A stretch of DNA of 64,000 nucleotides from Oscillospiraceae bacterium (GTDB taxonomy: Bacteria; Bacillota; Clostridia; Oscillospirales; Ruminococcaceae). Where the stretch lies: positions 1-64,000 of the forward strand of contig JAFUOD010000006.1 of assembly GCA_017472735.1 (NCBI GenBank). Direction: 5' to 3'. This document shows, in pieces, positions 23,724 to 31,354 of the stretch. Position 1 is the first letter of the stretch, and each line of letters begins with the position of its first letter. The translations under genes were made by a program, and so were the position numbers. The notes below the pieces were generated by a model that made no database searches, was not told the origin of the DNA, and saw only the letters and a program-made list of their open reading frames with translations.

Positions 23724-25454
23724 ATGAAAAATTGGCTGAAAAGCTTTTTAAGCGACTTGCTTGCTACCATGGAGTTTACGGGCGAAACGGTATGGAAGCT
23801 TGGCAAAAGCATTGTTATAAAAGCCGTAACACTTTTGGTCTCGGTTCTGTCTAAAATGTTCGGCACTGTCTTCTCGTGGCTGAAGAAAAAGCTTAAACAG
23901 CCCTTTTATGATGTTTACTGCTACATTTTAACCCCCATTGCCCATGCATGGGGAGCATTGGCACACTCGCACCTCAGCTTTAAAAAGGCAAGCAAGATCA
24001 GCTTTTGGCATGGCTTAAAGTCGTTCTTTGCAGGTGTGGGCAAGGTTTTCAAGGGCTTCTTCTTGGTAGGCAAATACGCCTTTAATTACTTAGCCCCTGC
24101 TGTGTGTATTCTGTTCTTAATTTCATTAGTTAAATATGCAAGCACCCTGCAATATGCCGTTTCGGTCGAATATAACGGCAACGAGCTCGGCGTGATCTCG
24201 GATGCCGCGACCTTTAATCAGGCGCAGTCGCTGGCACAGGATCAGGTTACATTAACAGGCAACAACGACGAGTTTCTTACCCGACCGACCTTCACCATTC
24301 AGATGATCGACACCACCGACGACACAGTTGATGCCGATACATTAAGTGAGCTTATTCTTACCGCCGGCGAGGTTGAGATCGTTTATGCCTACGGTTTTTA
24401 CATAAACGGCGAGCTTTTGGGCGTTTATGACGAGACTGAAATGACCCGTATAAGAACCGCGCTTGAAGACCATCTTGCAAAGTATTACACCTCTCGCGCT
24501 TCAAACGTTGACTTTGTTGACGATGTTGTTATCTCTCAGGGCAGGTTTGTTGAATCGAACCTTACAAGTGCCGATTGGGCAGTCGAGCTTATCAACAGCG
24601 AAATGACGGTTGAAGCTTATTACGTTATTCAGCGGGGAGATTCGGTGAGCTTGATTGCAAGCAAGCTTGGCATCAGCCGTGACGAGCTTCTTAAAAACAA
24701 CCCGTTTTTAGAGGACGGCACCCACACAGGCGACCTTGTTACTTATTATTACACCGAGCCCTATCTCTCGGTTAAAACCACACATTACGAAACCTACGAC
24801 CAGGATATTGAACGCCAAACGATTTATACCTATGACGACAGCTACGAGGCAGGCTGTGAAAAGCTTGTGCAAAGCGGTTCGGCGGGTTATGAAAACGTAA
24901 CCGCCCTTGTAACCGAAATAAACGGCGTTGAATCGGAGCGCACCATTATAAGCCGCACCGTTTTAGAGGAAATGGTGCCCCGTATATTCGAGACGGGCAC
25001 AAAACCCAACTCCTTCTTCGAGGAAGAGGACACCACTGTTGTTGACACCTTGGGTACATTCTGCTGGCCTGTTGACGGCGGATATATAAGCTCGGTATAC
25101 GGTTACAGAAAGTGGGATCATTCAAACCACAAGGGTCTTGACATTGCCGCCAAACGAGGCGTTGAGATATATGCTGCCGCCTCGGGCAAGGTAACACTTG
25201 CGCGGACATACAGTACCTATGGCAAGCTTGTTGTAATTGATCATGGCAACGGCTATGAGACCTATTATGCTCATCAGTCAAAAATTGCGGTTGAAGAGGG
25301 CGATTATGTTGAAAAGGGCGACCTTATCGGCTATATCGGCATGACCGGCTCGGCATCGGGCAACCACCTGCACTTCGAGCTAAGAATTGATAACGACCGA
25401 ATCGACCCATATCTCGGCTTGACCGGCTATGGCGACCATGAAATAAGATTCTAA
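23724..25454 (+). CDS. membrane-anchored M23 peptidase with LysM and G5
   Basis: A 576-residue peptidoglycan endopeptidase. A cytoplasmic N-terminal ~120 residues rich in Lys/Trp/Phe precede one membrane segment (~125-145, APAVCILFLISLVKYA). Outside it has an uncharacterised region, a LysM domain (VIQRGDSVSLIASKLGISRD), a G5 domain (TTHYETYDQDIERQTIYTYD) and a C-terminal M23 domain with the zinc ligands in HKGLDIAA and NHLHFELR. It should cleave peptide cross-links in the wall at the membrane surface. The start at 23724 has AAAGGAG 11 bases before; a GTG at 23715 is the alternative. Confidence 0.92.
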   Translation: MKNWLKSFLSDLLATMEFTGETVWKLGKSIVIKAVTLLVSVLSKMFGTVFSWLKKKLKQPFYDVYCYILTPIAHAWGALAHSHLSFKKASKISFWHGLKSFFAGVGKVFKGFFLVGKYAFNYLAPAVCILFLISLVKYASTLQYAVSVEYNGNELGVISDAATFNQAQSLAQDQVTLTGNNDEFLTRPTFTIQMIDTTDDTVDADTLSELILTAGEVEIVYAYGFYINGELLGVYDETEMTRIRTALEDHLAKYYTSRASNVDFVDDVVISQGRFVESNLTSADWAVELINSEMTVEAYYVIQRGDSVSLIASKLGISRDELLKNNPFLEDGTHTGDLVTYYYTEPYLSVKTTHYETYDQDIERQTIYTYDDSYEAGCEKLVQSGSAGYENVTALVTEINGVESERTIISRTVLEEMVPRIFETGTKPNSFFEEEDTTVVDTLGTFCWPVDGGYISSVYGYRKWDHSNHKGLDIAAKRGVEIYAAASGKVTLARTYSTYGKLVVIDHGNGYETYYAHQSKIAVEEGDYVEKGDLIGYIGMTGSASGNHLHFELRIDNDRIDPYLGLTGYGDHEIRF

Positions 25455-25460
25455 AAAAGC

Positions 25461-25494
25461 AAACCGCACTCTGCAAAAAGGGTGCGGTTTTTAT
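25461..25494 (+). terminator. terminator after the M23 gene
   Basis: AACCGCAC / GTGCGGTT stem with TTTTTAT tail. Confidence 0.85.
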
Positions 25495-25617
25495 ATGAAA
25501 ATGTGCGGCAAATGGGATGTTGAACAATTTTGCACCCAAATTTTTATTAAACCAAAAAATTGATAAGCGCAAAATAAGACAAACCTGTCGGCTTTGCGAT
25601 CCTGCGTCGATGTGTCG

Positions 25618-25660
25618 GTAAAATTTAAACAGCCCGAGCTTTTGCTCGAGCTGTTTAAAT
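25618..25660 (-). terminator. terminator after tRNA-Leu
   Basis: Minus strand: long stem ATTTAAACAGC.CGAGC / GCTCG.GCTGTTTAAAT with an AAAA loop and TTT tail, starting right at the tRNA CCA end. Confidence 0.85.
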
Positions 25661-25743
25661 GGTGCGGCAAATGGGACTTGAACCCATACGTCGTTGACAC
25701 ACGCCCCTCAAACGTGCCTGTCTGCCTATTCCAGCACTGCCGC
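25660..25743 (-). tRNA. tRNA-Leu(GAG)
   Basis: Minus strand, 84 bases with an encoded CCA. Acceptor GCGGCAG pairs with TTGCCGC; the long D-loop GCTGGAATAGGCAGACAG and the class II variable arm are typical of tRNA-Leu. The anticodon loop TTGAGGG gives anticodon GAG (reads CUC/CUU). The T-arm is ATGGG TTCAAGT CCCAT. Confidence 0.93.
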
Positions 25744-25832
25744 ATTATTTAATTGGCTGTCTCGCTGACAGCTTCATTATTATATCACCGTGTTTCTCAG
25801 TTGTCAAGCATTTTTTAAAATTTTTCTTATTC

Positions 25833-25861
25833 TTGAGAAATGACGTTATATATGCTATAAT
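25833..25861 (+). promoter_or_regulatory. nth promoter
   Basis: TTGAGA (25833-25838), 17-bp spacer, TATAAT (25856-25861). Confidence 0.75.
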
Positions 25862-25899
25862 AGCATTGACATAAATTTTTTAGAAAGTGGGTGAACCAC

Positions 25900-26529
25900 A
25901 TGACTCTGCAAGAAAAAGCAGATATTATTATGGATCGTTTAGAGGAGCTTTACCCCGATGCCGTCTGCTCGCTTGAATATGAAAAGCCATACGAGCTGCT
26001 TATTGCAACACGCTTATCTGCCCAATGCACCGATGCGCGTGTGAACATTGTAACCAAAGACCTTTTCAAGAGATTCCCCACTCTTTCATCTTTTGCCTCG
26101 GCTAAAGTTGAGGAGATCGAAGAGATGATCCGCCCCTGCGGACTTTTCAGAACAAAAGCAAAAAGCATTTATGAGCTTGCAAATGTCTTGATTGATAAAT
26201 TCGGCGGTGAATTGCCCGATAACATGGACGATTTGACCTCGTTACCGGGAATAGGCAGAAAAACCGCCAACCTTATTATGGGCGACGTTTATAAAAAGCC
26301 CGCCATTGTTACCGACACCCACTGCATACGGATCTGCAACAGGCTGGGGTTATCCCAGGGCGACGACCCCAAAAAGGTCGAGACGCAGCTTTGGCAGGTT
26401 TTAGACCCCTTGCGTTCGAGCGATTTTTGCCACCGAATCGTTCATTTTGGGCGAGATGTTTGCCGTGCGCGGACACCTAAATGCGATGAATGTCCTCTTT
26501 TTGATATGTGCGATTTTAAAAACAAATAA
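25900..26529 (+). CDS. nth: endonuclease III
   Basis: A 209-residue DNA glycosylase/AP lyase for oxidised pyrimidines. Seen: LLIATRLSAQCTD near the N-terminus, the helix-hairpin-helix SLPGIGRKTANLIMGD with the catalytic Lys, VTDTHCIRICNRL with the catalytic Asp, and a C-terminal [4Fe-4S] motif C-x6-C-x2-C-x5-C (CRARTPKCDECPLFDMC). Start at 25900 suits the family N-terminus; GTG 25891 is possible but too close to the purine-rich site. It is a single-gene unit with its own promoter and terminator. Confidence 0.96.
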   Translation: MTLQEKADIIMDRLEELYPDAVCSLEYEKPYELLIATRLSAQCTDARVNIVTKDLFKRFPTLSSFASAKVEEIEEMIRPCGLFRTKAKSIYELANVLIDKFGGELPDNMDDLTSLPGIGRKTANLIMGDVYKKPAIVTDTHCIRICNRLGLSQGDDPKKVETQLWQVLDPLRSSDFCHRIVHFGRDVCRARTPKCDECPLFDMCDFKNK

Positions 26530-26543
26530 ACCTAATAATTCAG

Positions 26544-26587
26544 CGCTGTAAAAGTCACAAAAACCTTTCTTTTACAGCGTTTTTTTA
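26544..26587 (+). terminator. nth terminator
   Basis: CGCTGTAAAAG / CTTTTACAGCG stem followed by TTTTTTTA. Confidence 0.88.
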
Positions 26588-26598
26588 CTCGTTACGTC

Positions 26599-26616
26599 TT
26601 GATATTCTTTTAACAA
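26599..26616. promoter_or_regulatory. putative Rex operator
   Basis: TTGATATTCTTTTAACAA matches the Clostridia Rex consensus TTGTTAAnnnnTTAACAA at 12 of 14 defined positions. It covers the -35 box and half the spacer, so Rex binding would block RNA polymerase. Rex is the NADH/NAD+ sensing repressor of fermentation and hydrogenase genes in Firmicutes (family knowledge); binding here is inference. Confidence 0.6.
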
Positions 26617-26627
26617 TGTGCTATACT
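26599..26627 (+). promoter_or_regulatory. hydrogenase operon promoter
   Basis: TTGATA (26599-26604), 17-bp spacer, TATACT (26622-26627), giving a ~90-base leader before the first gene. The leader up to 26718 shows no riboswitch I recognise. Confidence 0.78.
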
Positions 26628-26718
26628 TAACACGTATGTATAAAGGGCATTATGCGCAGTTGTCGTATTTTCAGCGTTGCCCTACATAACATCGAAATAT
26701 TATCAAGGAGGTTCAGTA

Positions 26719-27216
26719 ATGGGCTCAAAAATCACAACAATCCCCTTCAAGGGTACACCCGAGCAGGAAGCTCAGCTTGTTGAGTACATTAACGGTATCA
26801 AGCACGAAAAGGGTTGCTTAATGCCTGTAATGCAGTACGCTCAGGGTATCTACGGATATCTTCCTATCGAGGTGCAGTCGATCATCGCTCGTGAACTCGG
26901 TATTCCCATGGAAAAGGTTTACGGTGTTGCGACATTCTACGCTCAGTTCTCACTCGTTCCCAAGGGTGAATACACCATTTCGGTATGCTTGGGTACAGCT
27001 TGCTATGTAAAGGGCTCGGGCGACATTTTTGAAAAGCTTTCAGAAAAGCTTGGAATTAAAGAGGGTGAAACCACTCCCGACGGTAAGTTCTCGCTTGTTG
27101 GCTGCCGCTGCATCGGCGCTTGCGGCCTCGCACCCGTACTTACTGTTAATGAAGACGTTTACGGCCGTTTAACTGTTGACGACGTAGACGGTATCCTTGC
27201 AAAGTACATGAACTAA
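26719..27216 (+). CDS. hydC: NuoE-like hydrogenase subunit (HydC)
   Basis: A 165-residue thioredoxin-fold [2Fe-2S] protein, the NuoE/24-kDa type. Cluster ligands appear as CLGTACYVKGS and GCRCIGACGLAPV. The N-terminal half has the QYAQGIYGYLPIEVQ and VYGVATFYAQF blocks of the family. In trimeric bifurcating hydrogenases HydC partners HydB and HydA. AAGGAGG precedes the ATG at 26719; a longer reading is leader sequence. It is the first gene of the operon, but HydB and HydA come seven genes later, which is an unusual split. Codon use is strongly biased as in highly expressed genes. Confidence 0.92.
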   Translation: MGSKITTIPFKGTPEQEAQLVEYINGIKHEKGCLMPVMQYAQGIYGYLPIEVQSIIARELGIPMEKVYGVATFYAQFSLVPKGEYTISVCLGTACYVKGSGDIFEKLSEKLGIKEGETTPDGKFSLVGCRCIGACGLAPVLTVNEDVYGRLTVDDVDGILAKYMN

Positions 27217-27248
27217 CAACCTTTAAGCTTTAGAAAAGGAAAGTCTGT

Positions 27249-27605
27249 ATGAAAATTACCACTGTCAAGGAATTGTTAGAAGCCAAAGTCGTCTGGGGCG
27301 AAGAGCTTATCGGTAAGCATGTTTATTCCGCTTGCGGAAGTGACATGATGAGTGACGTTTTGGCATACGTAAAAGATCAGTCTGTGCTGCTCACCGGGCT
27401 TGTAAACTCTCAGGTCATCAGAACGGCAGAAATGATGGACATGGTTTGTATCGTTTTCGTCCGTTCCAAGGTGCCTAATCAAGAGATGATCGAGCTTGCA
27501 AAGGAAAGCGGAATCGTTTTGCTTGCAACTGACAAGCGTTTATATGACGCTTGCGGTATTCTCTATTCAAACGGCCTCTGCGGAAACGGAGTTCGCCGTG
27601 GATAA
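27249..27605 (+). CDS. DRTGG domain protein 1
   Basis: A 118-residue protein matching the DRTGG domain, a small fold also found in HPr kinase-linked and CBS/phosphotransacetylase proteins. Features: VVWGEELIGKHVYSACGSDMMSD, then SVLLTGLVNSQVIRTAEMMD and a C-terminal KRLYDACGILYSNGL. It is regularly found next to [FeFe] hydrogenase genes; the biochemical role is unknown, possibly ligand sensing. The next gene overlaps its stop. Confidence 0.82.
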   Translation: MKITTVKELLEAKVVWGEELIGKHVYSACGSDMMSDVLAYVKDQSVLLTGLVNSQVIRTAEMMDMVCIVFVRSKVPNQEMIELAKESGIVLLATDKRLYDACGILYSNGLCGNGVRRG

Positions 27606-28023
27606 CAACATCATCAGATTCACTTATAATGTTGACGGAACCGATTTTACATCGGCAGGTCAGGCCTCTGTAATGCTTAAAAAGAACTTACGTCAGCTTG
27701 GCATTTCGCCCGACACCATTCGCCGTGCTTCAATTGCAATGTATGAGGGTGAGATCAACATGGTCATCCATGCCGACGGCGGCGTTGCCGAGATCGAAGT
27801 AAGTGAAGAATGTATTACCATAATGCTTAAAGACAGCGGCCCCGGAATTAAGGACATAAATCAGGCAATGCAGGAGGGATTCTCCACAGCGCCCGATGAT
27901 GTGCGTTCTTTGGGCTTTGGCGCAGGCATGGGTCTGCCGAACATGAAGCGCTACTCGGATCATATGGAAATTGAATCGGAGCTTGGCGTAGGCACTACCA
28001 TCACAATGAAGATCAATATCTGA
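27598..28023 (+). CDS. GHKL ATPase, RsbW/anti-sigma-like
   Basis: A 141-residue single-domain histidine-kinase-like ATPase. The N box is YEGEINMVIHA, G1 is DSGPGI and G2 is GFGAGMGLPNMKRYSD. There is no dimerisation or sensor domain, which resembles SpoIIAB/RsbW serine kinases. It may phosphorylate a Ser/Thr target (inference). GTG start at 27598 with GGAG 6-7 bases upstream; it overlaps the DRTGG gene by 8 bases, so the two are translationally coupled. Confidence 0.85.
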   Translation: MDNNIIRFTYNVDGTDFTSAGQASVMLKKNLRQLGISPDTIRRASIAMYEGEINMVIHADGGVAEIEVSEECITIMLKDSGPGIKDINQAMQEGFSTAPDDVRSLGFGAGMGLPNMKRYSDHMEIESELGVGTTITMKINI

Positions 28024-28039
28024 CGGACGGAGTTAGGTT

Positions 28040-29332
28040 ATGAAAAAGTATGAACATTCGGTGTCGCTTGATATTTCAAAATGCACTGGCTGCACGACCT
28101 GCATCCATCGCTGCCCGACAGAGGCAATAAGAGTAAGGGATCATCACGCAGTTATAGACCCTGACAGGTGCATCGACTGCGGCGAATGTATAAGAGTCTG
28201 CCCTCACAGCGCAAAAAAAGCTGTTTTAGACCACATTAAGGACATGGATAGGTTCAAGTGGAAGATAGCACTACCGGCACCCAGTCTTTATGCCCAGTTT
28301 GATAACCTGGACGATGTGGACTACGTTTTGCAGGGACTTTTGGACATCGGCTTTGACGATGTGTTCGAGGTCTCCCGTGCGGCAGAGCTTGTTTCGGCTT
28401 ACACCCGCAACTATTTAAAGGTCGAGGGTATTCAAAAGCCGGCAATCAGCTCGGCGTGCCCCGCTGTTGTAAGACTTATCGAGCTGAGATTCCCTTTTCT
28501 TAAAGATAACATAATCAAAATGCTTCCTCCAATGGAGATAGCGGCGAAGATAGCACGAGATGAAGCAATTGAAAAGCACCCCGAGCTTAAGCCCGAGGAT
28601 ATAGGCGTCTGCTTCATATCTCCCTGCCCTGCCAAAATGAGTTATGTTAGAAACGGATTTTCCGATTATGAAAGCAAGGTCGATGTCGTTGTACCGATAA
28701 GCGACATTTACTTCATGCTTATCAACGCCATGAATCATGCCAAGCAGCCGAAATGCTTGTCCGAATCGGGAATGATAGGCATTGGTTGGGCCACCTCGGG
28801 TGGTGAAGCAACCGCAATTTTCAACGAAAAATATCTTGCCGCCGACGGCATAGATAACGTTATAAGAGTTTTGGATCAGATCGAAGACGGTAATATTCCC
28901 CATCTTGAATTTGTTGAGCTTAACGCCTGCACAGGCGGCTGCGTAGGCGGTGCATTAACAATGCAAAACCCGTTTATTGCAAAAGCAAGACTGCAAAGCT
29001 TAAGAAGGTATTTGCCTGTTTCGCAGAATTTTTTATCTGCCGATGAGGCGAAATACATACCCGAATATTACTTCTTTAACGAGCTGCCCGAATACTCACC
29101 CATCTCACGCTTAAGCGAGAGCATGGCGGAATCTATGAGAATGATGGCGGACATTCAAAAGCTGAAGAACCAGCTTCCCGGATATGACTGCGGCTCCTGC
29201 GGAGCGCCTACCTGCCGTGCCTTTGCCGAAGATGTGGTTAAGGGCTTGGCAAAAAAGAGCGACTGCGTTTTAATAATGAAGGACCGCTTTAAGGAATATC
29301 TTGAAAATCTCGGAGAGGACGAGGACAAATGA
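28040..29332 (+). CDS. HydS-like divergent [FeFe] hydrogenase
   Basis: A 430-residue iron-sulfur protein. The N-terminus has two [4Fe-4S] motifs (CTGCTTCIHRCP and CIDCGECIRVCP). The hydrogenase domain keeps equivalents of four H-cluster Cys: SSACPAV (~138), ISPCPAK (~196) and ACTGGC (~297, 301). The catalytic enzymes' CC pair is AC here and the GGGQP end is GGALT, as expected for a sensory rather than catalytic type. The C-terminus has a further [4Fe-4S] domain (YDCGSCGAPTCRAFAEDV). Unlike the classic HydS it has no PAS domain. It probably senses H2 or redox state and signals through the adjacent ATPase and phosphoesterase genes (inference). Confidence 0.87.
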   Translation: MKKYEHSVSLDISKCTGCTTCIHRCPTEAIRVRDHHAVIDPDRCIDCGECIRVCPHSAKKAVLDHIKDMDRFKWKIALPAPSLYAQFDNLDDVDYVLQGLLDIGFDDVFEVSRAAELVSAYTRNYLKVEGIQKPAISSACPAVVRLIELRFPFLKDNIIKMLPPMEIAAKIARDEAIEKHPELKPEDIGVCFISPCPAKMSYVRNGFSDYESKVDVVVPISDIYFMLINAMNHAKQPKCLSESGMIGIGWATSGGEATAIFNEKYLAADGIDNVIRVLDQIEDGNIPHLEFVELNACTGGCVGGALTMQNPFIAKARLQSLRRYLPVSQNFLSADEAKYIPEYYFFNELPEYSPISRLSESMAESMRMMADIQKLKNQLPGYDCGSCGAPTCRAFAEDVVKGLAKKSDCVLIMKDRFKEYLENLGEDEDK

Positions 29333-29652
29333 CGGTAAGCGAATTTGCTATCAAACACTCTCTTAAAACTCTTTGCCTGCCCGACGACAGAGAAATAACC
29401 GGCGGCTATGTTGGCGACCTTTTATCGTGGGTGATGGGCAGGGCTCAATCGGGTGATGCCTGGATAACTATAATGTCGAACCAAAACATTTTGGCGGTGG
29501 CAACACTTGCCGATGTTTCGTGCATTATTCTTGGCGAAGGTGTAACCCTTGATGAAGAATTAATTAAAACAGCTAACGACAAAGGCATTAATGTTTTGGC
29601 AAGCGAGGCTGACACTTTTAAGCTTTCGGCAATGCTTGCGTGCGAGCTGTAG
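29329..29652 (+). CDS. DRTGG domain protein 2
   Basis: A 107-residue second DRTGG-type protein: GGYVGDLLSWVMGRAQSGDA, ITIMSNQNILAVATL, CIILGEGVTLDEEL. It overlaps the HydS-like gene by 4 bases (ATGA), implying coupled synthesis. Related to, but clearly diverged from, the DRTGG gene at 27249. Confidence 0.8.
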   Translation: MTVSEFAIKHSLKTLCLPDDREITGGYVGDLLSWVMGRAQSGDAWITIMSNQNILAVATLADVSCIILGEGVTLDEELIKTANDKGINVLASEADTFKLSAMLACEL

Positions 29653-29655
29653 ATC

Positions 29656-30393
29656 ATGAACAGATATTATTACGATCTGCACGTTCATTCATGCTTATCC
29701 CCCTGTGCCGACAACGACAATACCCCCTGTAACTTGGCGGGCTTTGCGGCTATCTCGGGAATAAACATAATGGCGCTGACAGACCACAATAGCTGTAAAA
29801 ACTGCCCGGCATTTTTTGCTGCGGCAAAGGCTTACGGGGTAATTCCCGTTGCCGGAATGGAGCTTACGACCTCGGAAGACATTCACGTTGTTTGCTTGTT
29901 CGAAACGTTGGAACAAGCAATGGCATTTGATGAAGAGGTTGATTCTAAGCGAATTAAAATTAAAAACCGCGAAGATATTTTTGGTGAGCAGCTTATTTTA
30001 AACGAGAACGACGAGATCATCGGAAAAGATGAGCATCTTCTGTCAAACGCTACTATGATTTCTTTGGACGAAGCGCCTGCTTTGGTTAAAGAGTTCGGCG
30101 GCGTATGCTATCCTGCTCACATTGACCGTGACGCCAATGGGATAATTGCTGTTTTGGGTACCCTGCCCGAAACTCCTGCATTTAACTGTGTTGAGATTCA
30201 CGGGCTTGAAAATATCGAGCCTTATAAAGAGCGCTTTAATTTAAAGGATAAAGTTATTGTTATAAGCTCGGACGCGCACTATTTACAGGATGTGCGCGAC
30301 AAGGAAAACTTCTTCGAGCTTGACGACGAGCCTTACAGCTCGGCTTTGGTAAGAAAAAGACTTTTCGAGTTGTTAAGAGGTGACTGCAAATGA
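29656..30393 (+). CDS. PHP-domain phosphoesterase
   Basis: A 245-residue metal-dependent phosphoesterase of the PHP superfamily. The metal sites are visible in DLHVHSCLSP, ALTDHNSCKNC, GMELTTSEDIHVVCLF, CYPAHIDRD and VISSDAHYL. Family members hydrolyse nucleotides, histidinol phosphate or protein-linked phosphate; the role here is probably to reverse a signal made by the neighbouring ATPases, by analogy with kinase/phosphatase pairs beside sensory hydrogenases. It starts 3 bases after the preceding stop and overlaps the next gene by 4. Confidence 0.88.
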   Translation: MNRYYYDLHVHSCLSPCADNDNTPCNLAGFAAISGINIMALTDHNSCKNCPAFFAAAKAYGVIPVAGMELTTSEDIHVVCLFETLEQAMAFDEEVDSKRIKIKNREDIFGEQLILNENDEIIGKDEHLLSNATMISLDEAPALVKEFGGVCYPAHIDRDANGIIAVLGTLPETPAFNCVEIHGLENIEPYKERFNLKDKVIVISSDAHYLQDVRDKENFFELDDEPYSSALVRKRLFELLRGDCK

Positions 30394-30941
30394 AAGAACT
30401 CTCTTTAAACATTCTTGATATCACCGAGAATTCGGTTAAGGCAGGCGCAAGTCTGACCGAAATTCTGATTGACGAGCAAGCCGATATCATTACCATTACA
30501 ATTAAGGATAACGGCTGCGGAATGAGCGAAGAGGTCGTAAAAAAGGTCACCGACCCTTTTTACACCACCCGAACAACAAGAAGCGTAGGCTTGGGGATCC
30601 CTCTTTTTAAGCTTGCAGCCGAAATGACAGGCGGCAGCTTTGAGATCTCCTCGAGAGAAAAAGCACTTTATCCGAGCAGTCACGGAACCGTGACTAAAGC
30701 CTCTTTTAACAAAAATCACATTGATTTTACTCCTTTGGGGGATGTGGCGTCGACTCTGACGACTTTAATTCAGGGTCACCCCGAAACGGACTTTTACTTT
30801 AGCCACAAAAAAGGCGAGGGCGAAGTTACCCTCGACACCCGTGAGCTGAGAGCTATCCTCGGCGACGAGGTATCGCTTGGCGAATATGAAGTTATTAAAT
30901 GGATTGAAGGTTTTTTATCAGAACAATATCAATCTTTGTAA
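30390..30941 (+). CDS. GHKL ATPase, histidine-kinase-like
   Basis: A 183-residue protein starting directly with a GHKL fold: N box LDITENSVKAGA, G1 DNGCGM, F box TDPFYTTR and G2 SVGLGIPLFKLAAEM. No phosphoacceptor His domain is visible, so it is not a complete sensor kinase. The C-terminal ~60 residues (DVASTLTTLIQGHPETDFYF) are a conserved tail in hydrogenase-linked ATPases (recollection, unverified). Different subtype from the RsbW-like ATPase at 27598. Confidence 0.82.
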   Translation: MKELSLNILDITENSVKAGASLTEILIDEQADIITITIKDNGCGMSEEVVKKVTDPFYTTRTTRSVGLGIPLFKLAAEMTGGSFEISSREKALYPSSHGTVTKASFNKNHIDFTPLGDVASTLTTLIQGHPETDFYFSHKKGEGEVTLDTRELRAILGDEVSLGEYEVIKWIEGFLSEQYQSL

Positions 30942-30967
30942 ATTTTAAAAGAAGGGACGAAATTTAT

Positions 30968-31339
30968 ATGAAATCATTGGCTGAATTGCAGGCAATCAAG
31001 GACAGAATGAAGGACAGAGTTGTTCTTCGTGAAGGCGTTGACGAAAAGCGCGTTGTTGTTGGTATGGCTACCTGCGGTATCGCTGCCGGCGCTCGTCCTG
31101 TTCTTAACGCTTTTGTTCAGGGCGTTAACGAAGCAGGTCTTGCAAGCAAGGTTAGTGTTACACAAACCGGCTGCATCGGCATCTGCCAGTATGAGCCTGT
31201 TGTTGAAATTTTTGAAGCAGGTAAAGAAAAAGTAACCTATGTTAAGATGACCGCTGAAAAGGCTGCAAAGGTTATTGAAGAGCATCTTAAAAACGGTAAG
31301 GTAGTAGCTGAATACACCATTGCCAATTATAAAGCATAA
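30968..31339 (+). CDS. [2Fe-2S] thioredoxin-like ferredoxin
   Basis: A 123-residue thioredoxin-fold [2Fe-2S] ferredoxin. Cluster ligands are in VGMATCGIAAGARPV and QTGCIGICQYEPV. It lies 15 bases before hydB and is the kind of small ferredoxin seen beside HydB/HydA in Clostridia (the HydD position in some). It likely shuttles electrons within the hydrogenase complex. Codon use returns to the high-expression type here. Confidence 0.88.
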   Translation: MKSLAELQAIKDRMKDRVVLREGVDEKRVVVGMATCGIAAGARPVLNAFVQGVNEAGLASKVSVTQTGCIGICQYEPVVEIFEAGKEKVTYVKMTAEKAAKVIEEHLKNGKVVAEYTIANYKA

Positions 31340-31354
31340 GTGGAGGTATTTTAA

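Noticed and set aside
26628-26718. Riboswitch in the hydrogenase leader
   Set aside because: The ~90 bases show no recognisable aptamer; only a promoter, a Rex-like site and the ribosome site are visible.
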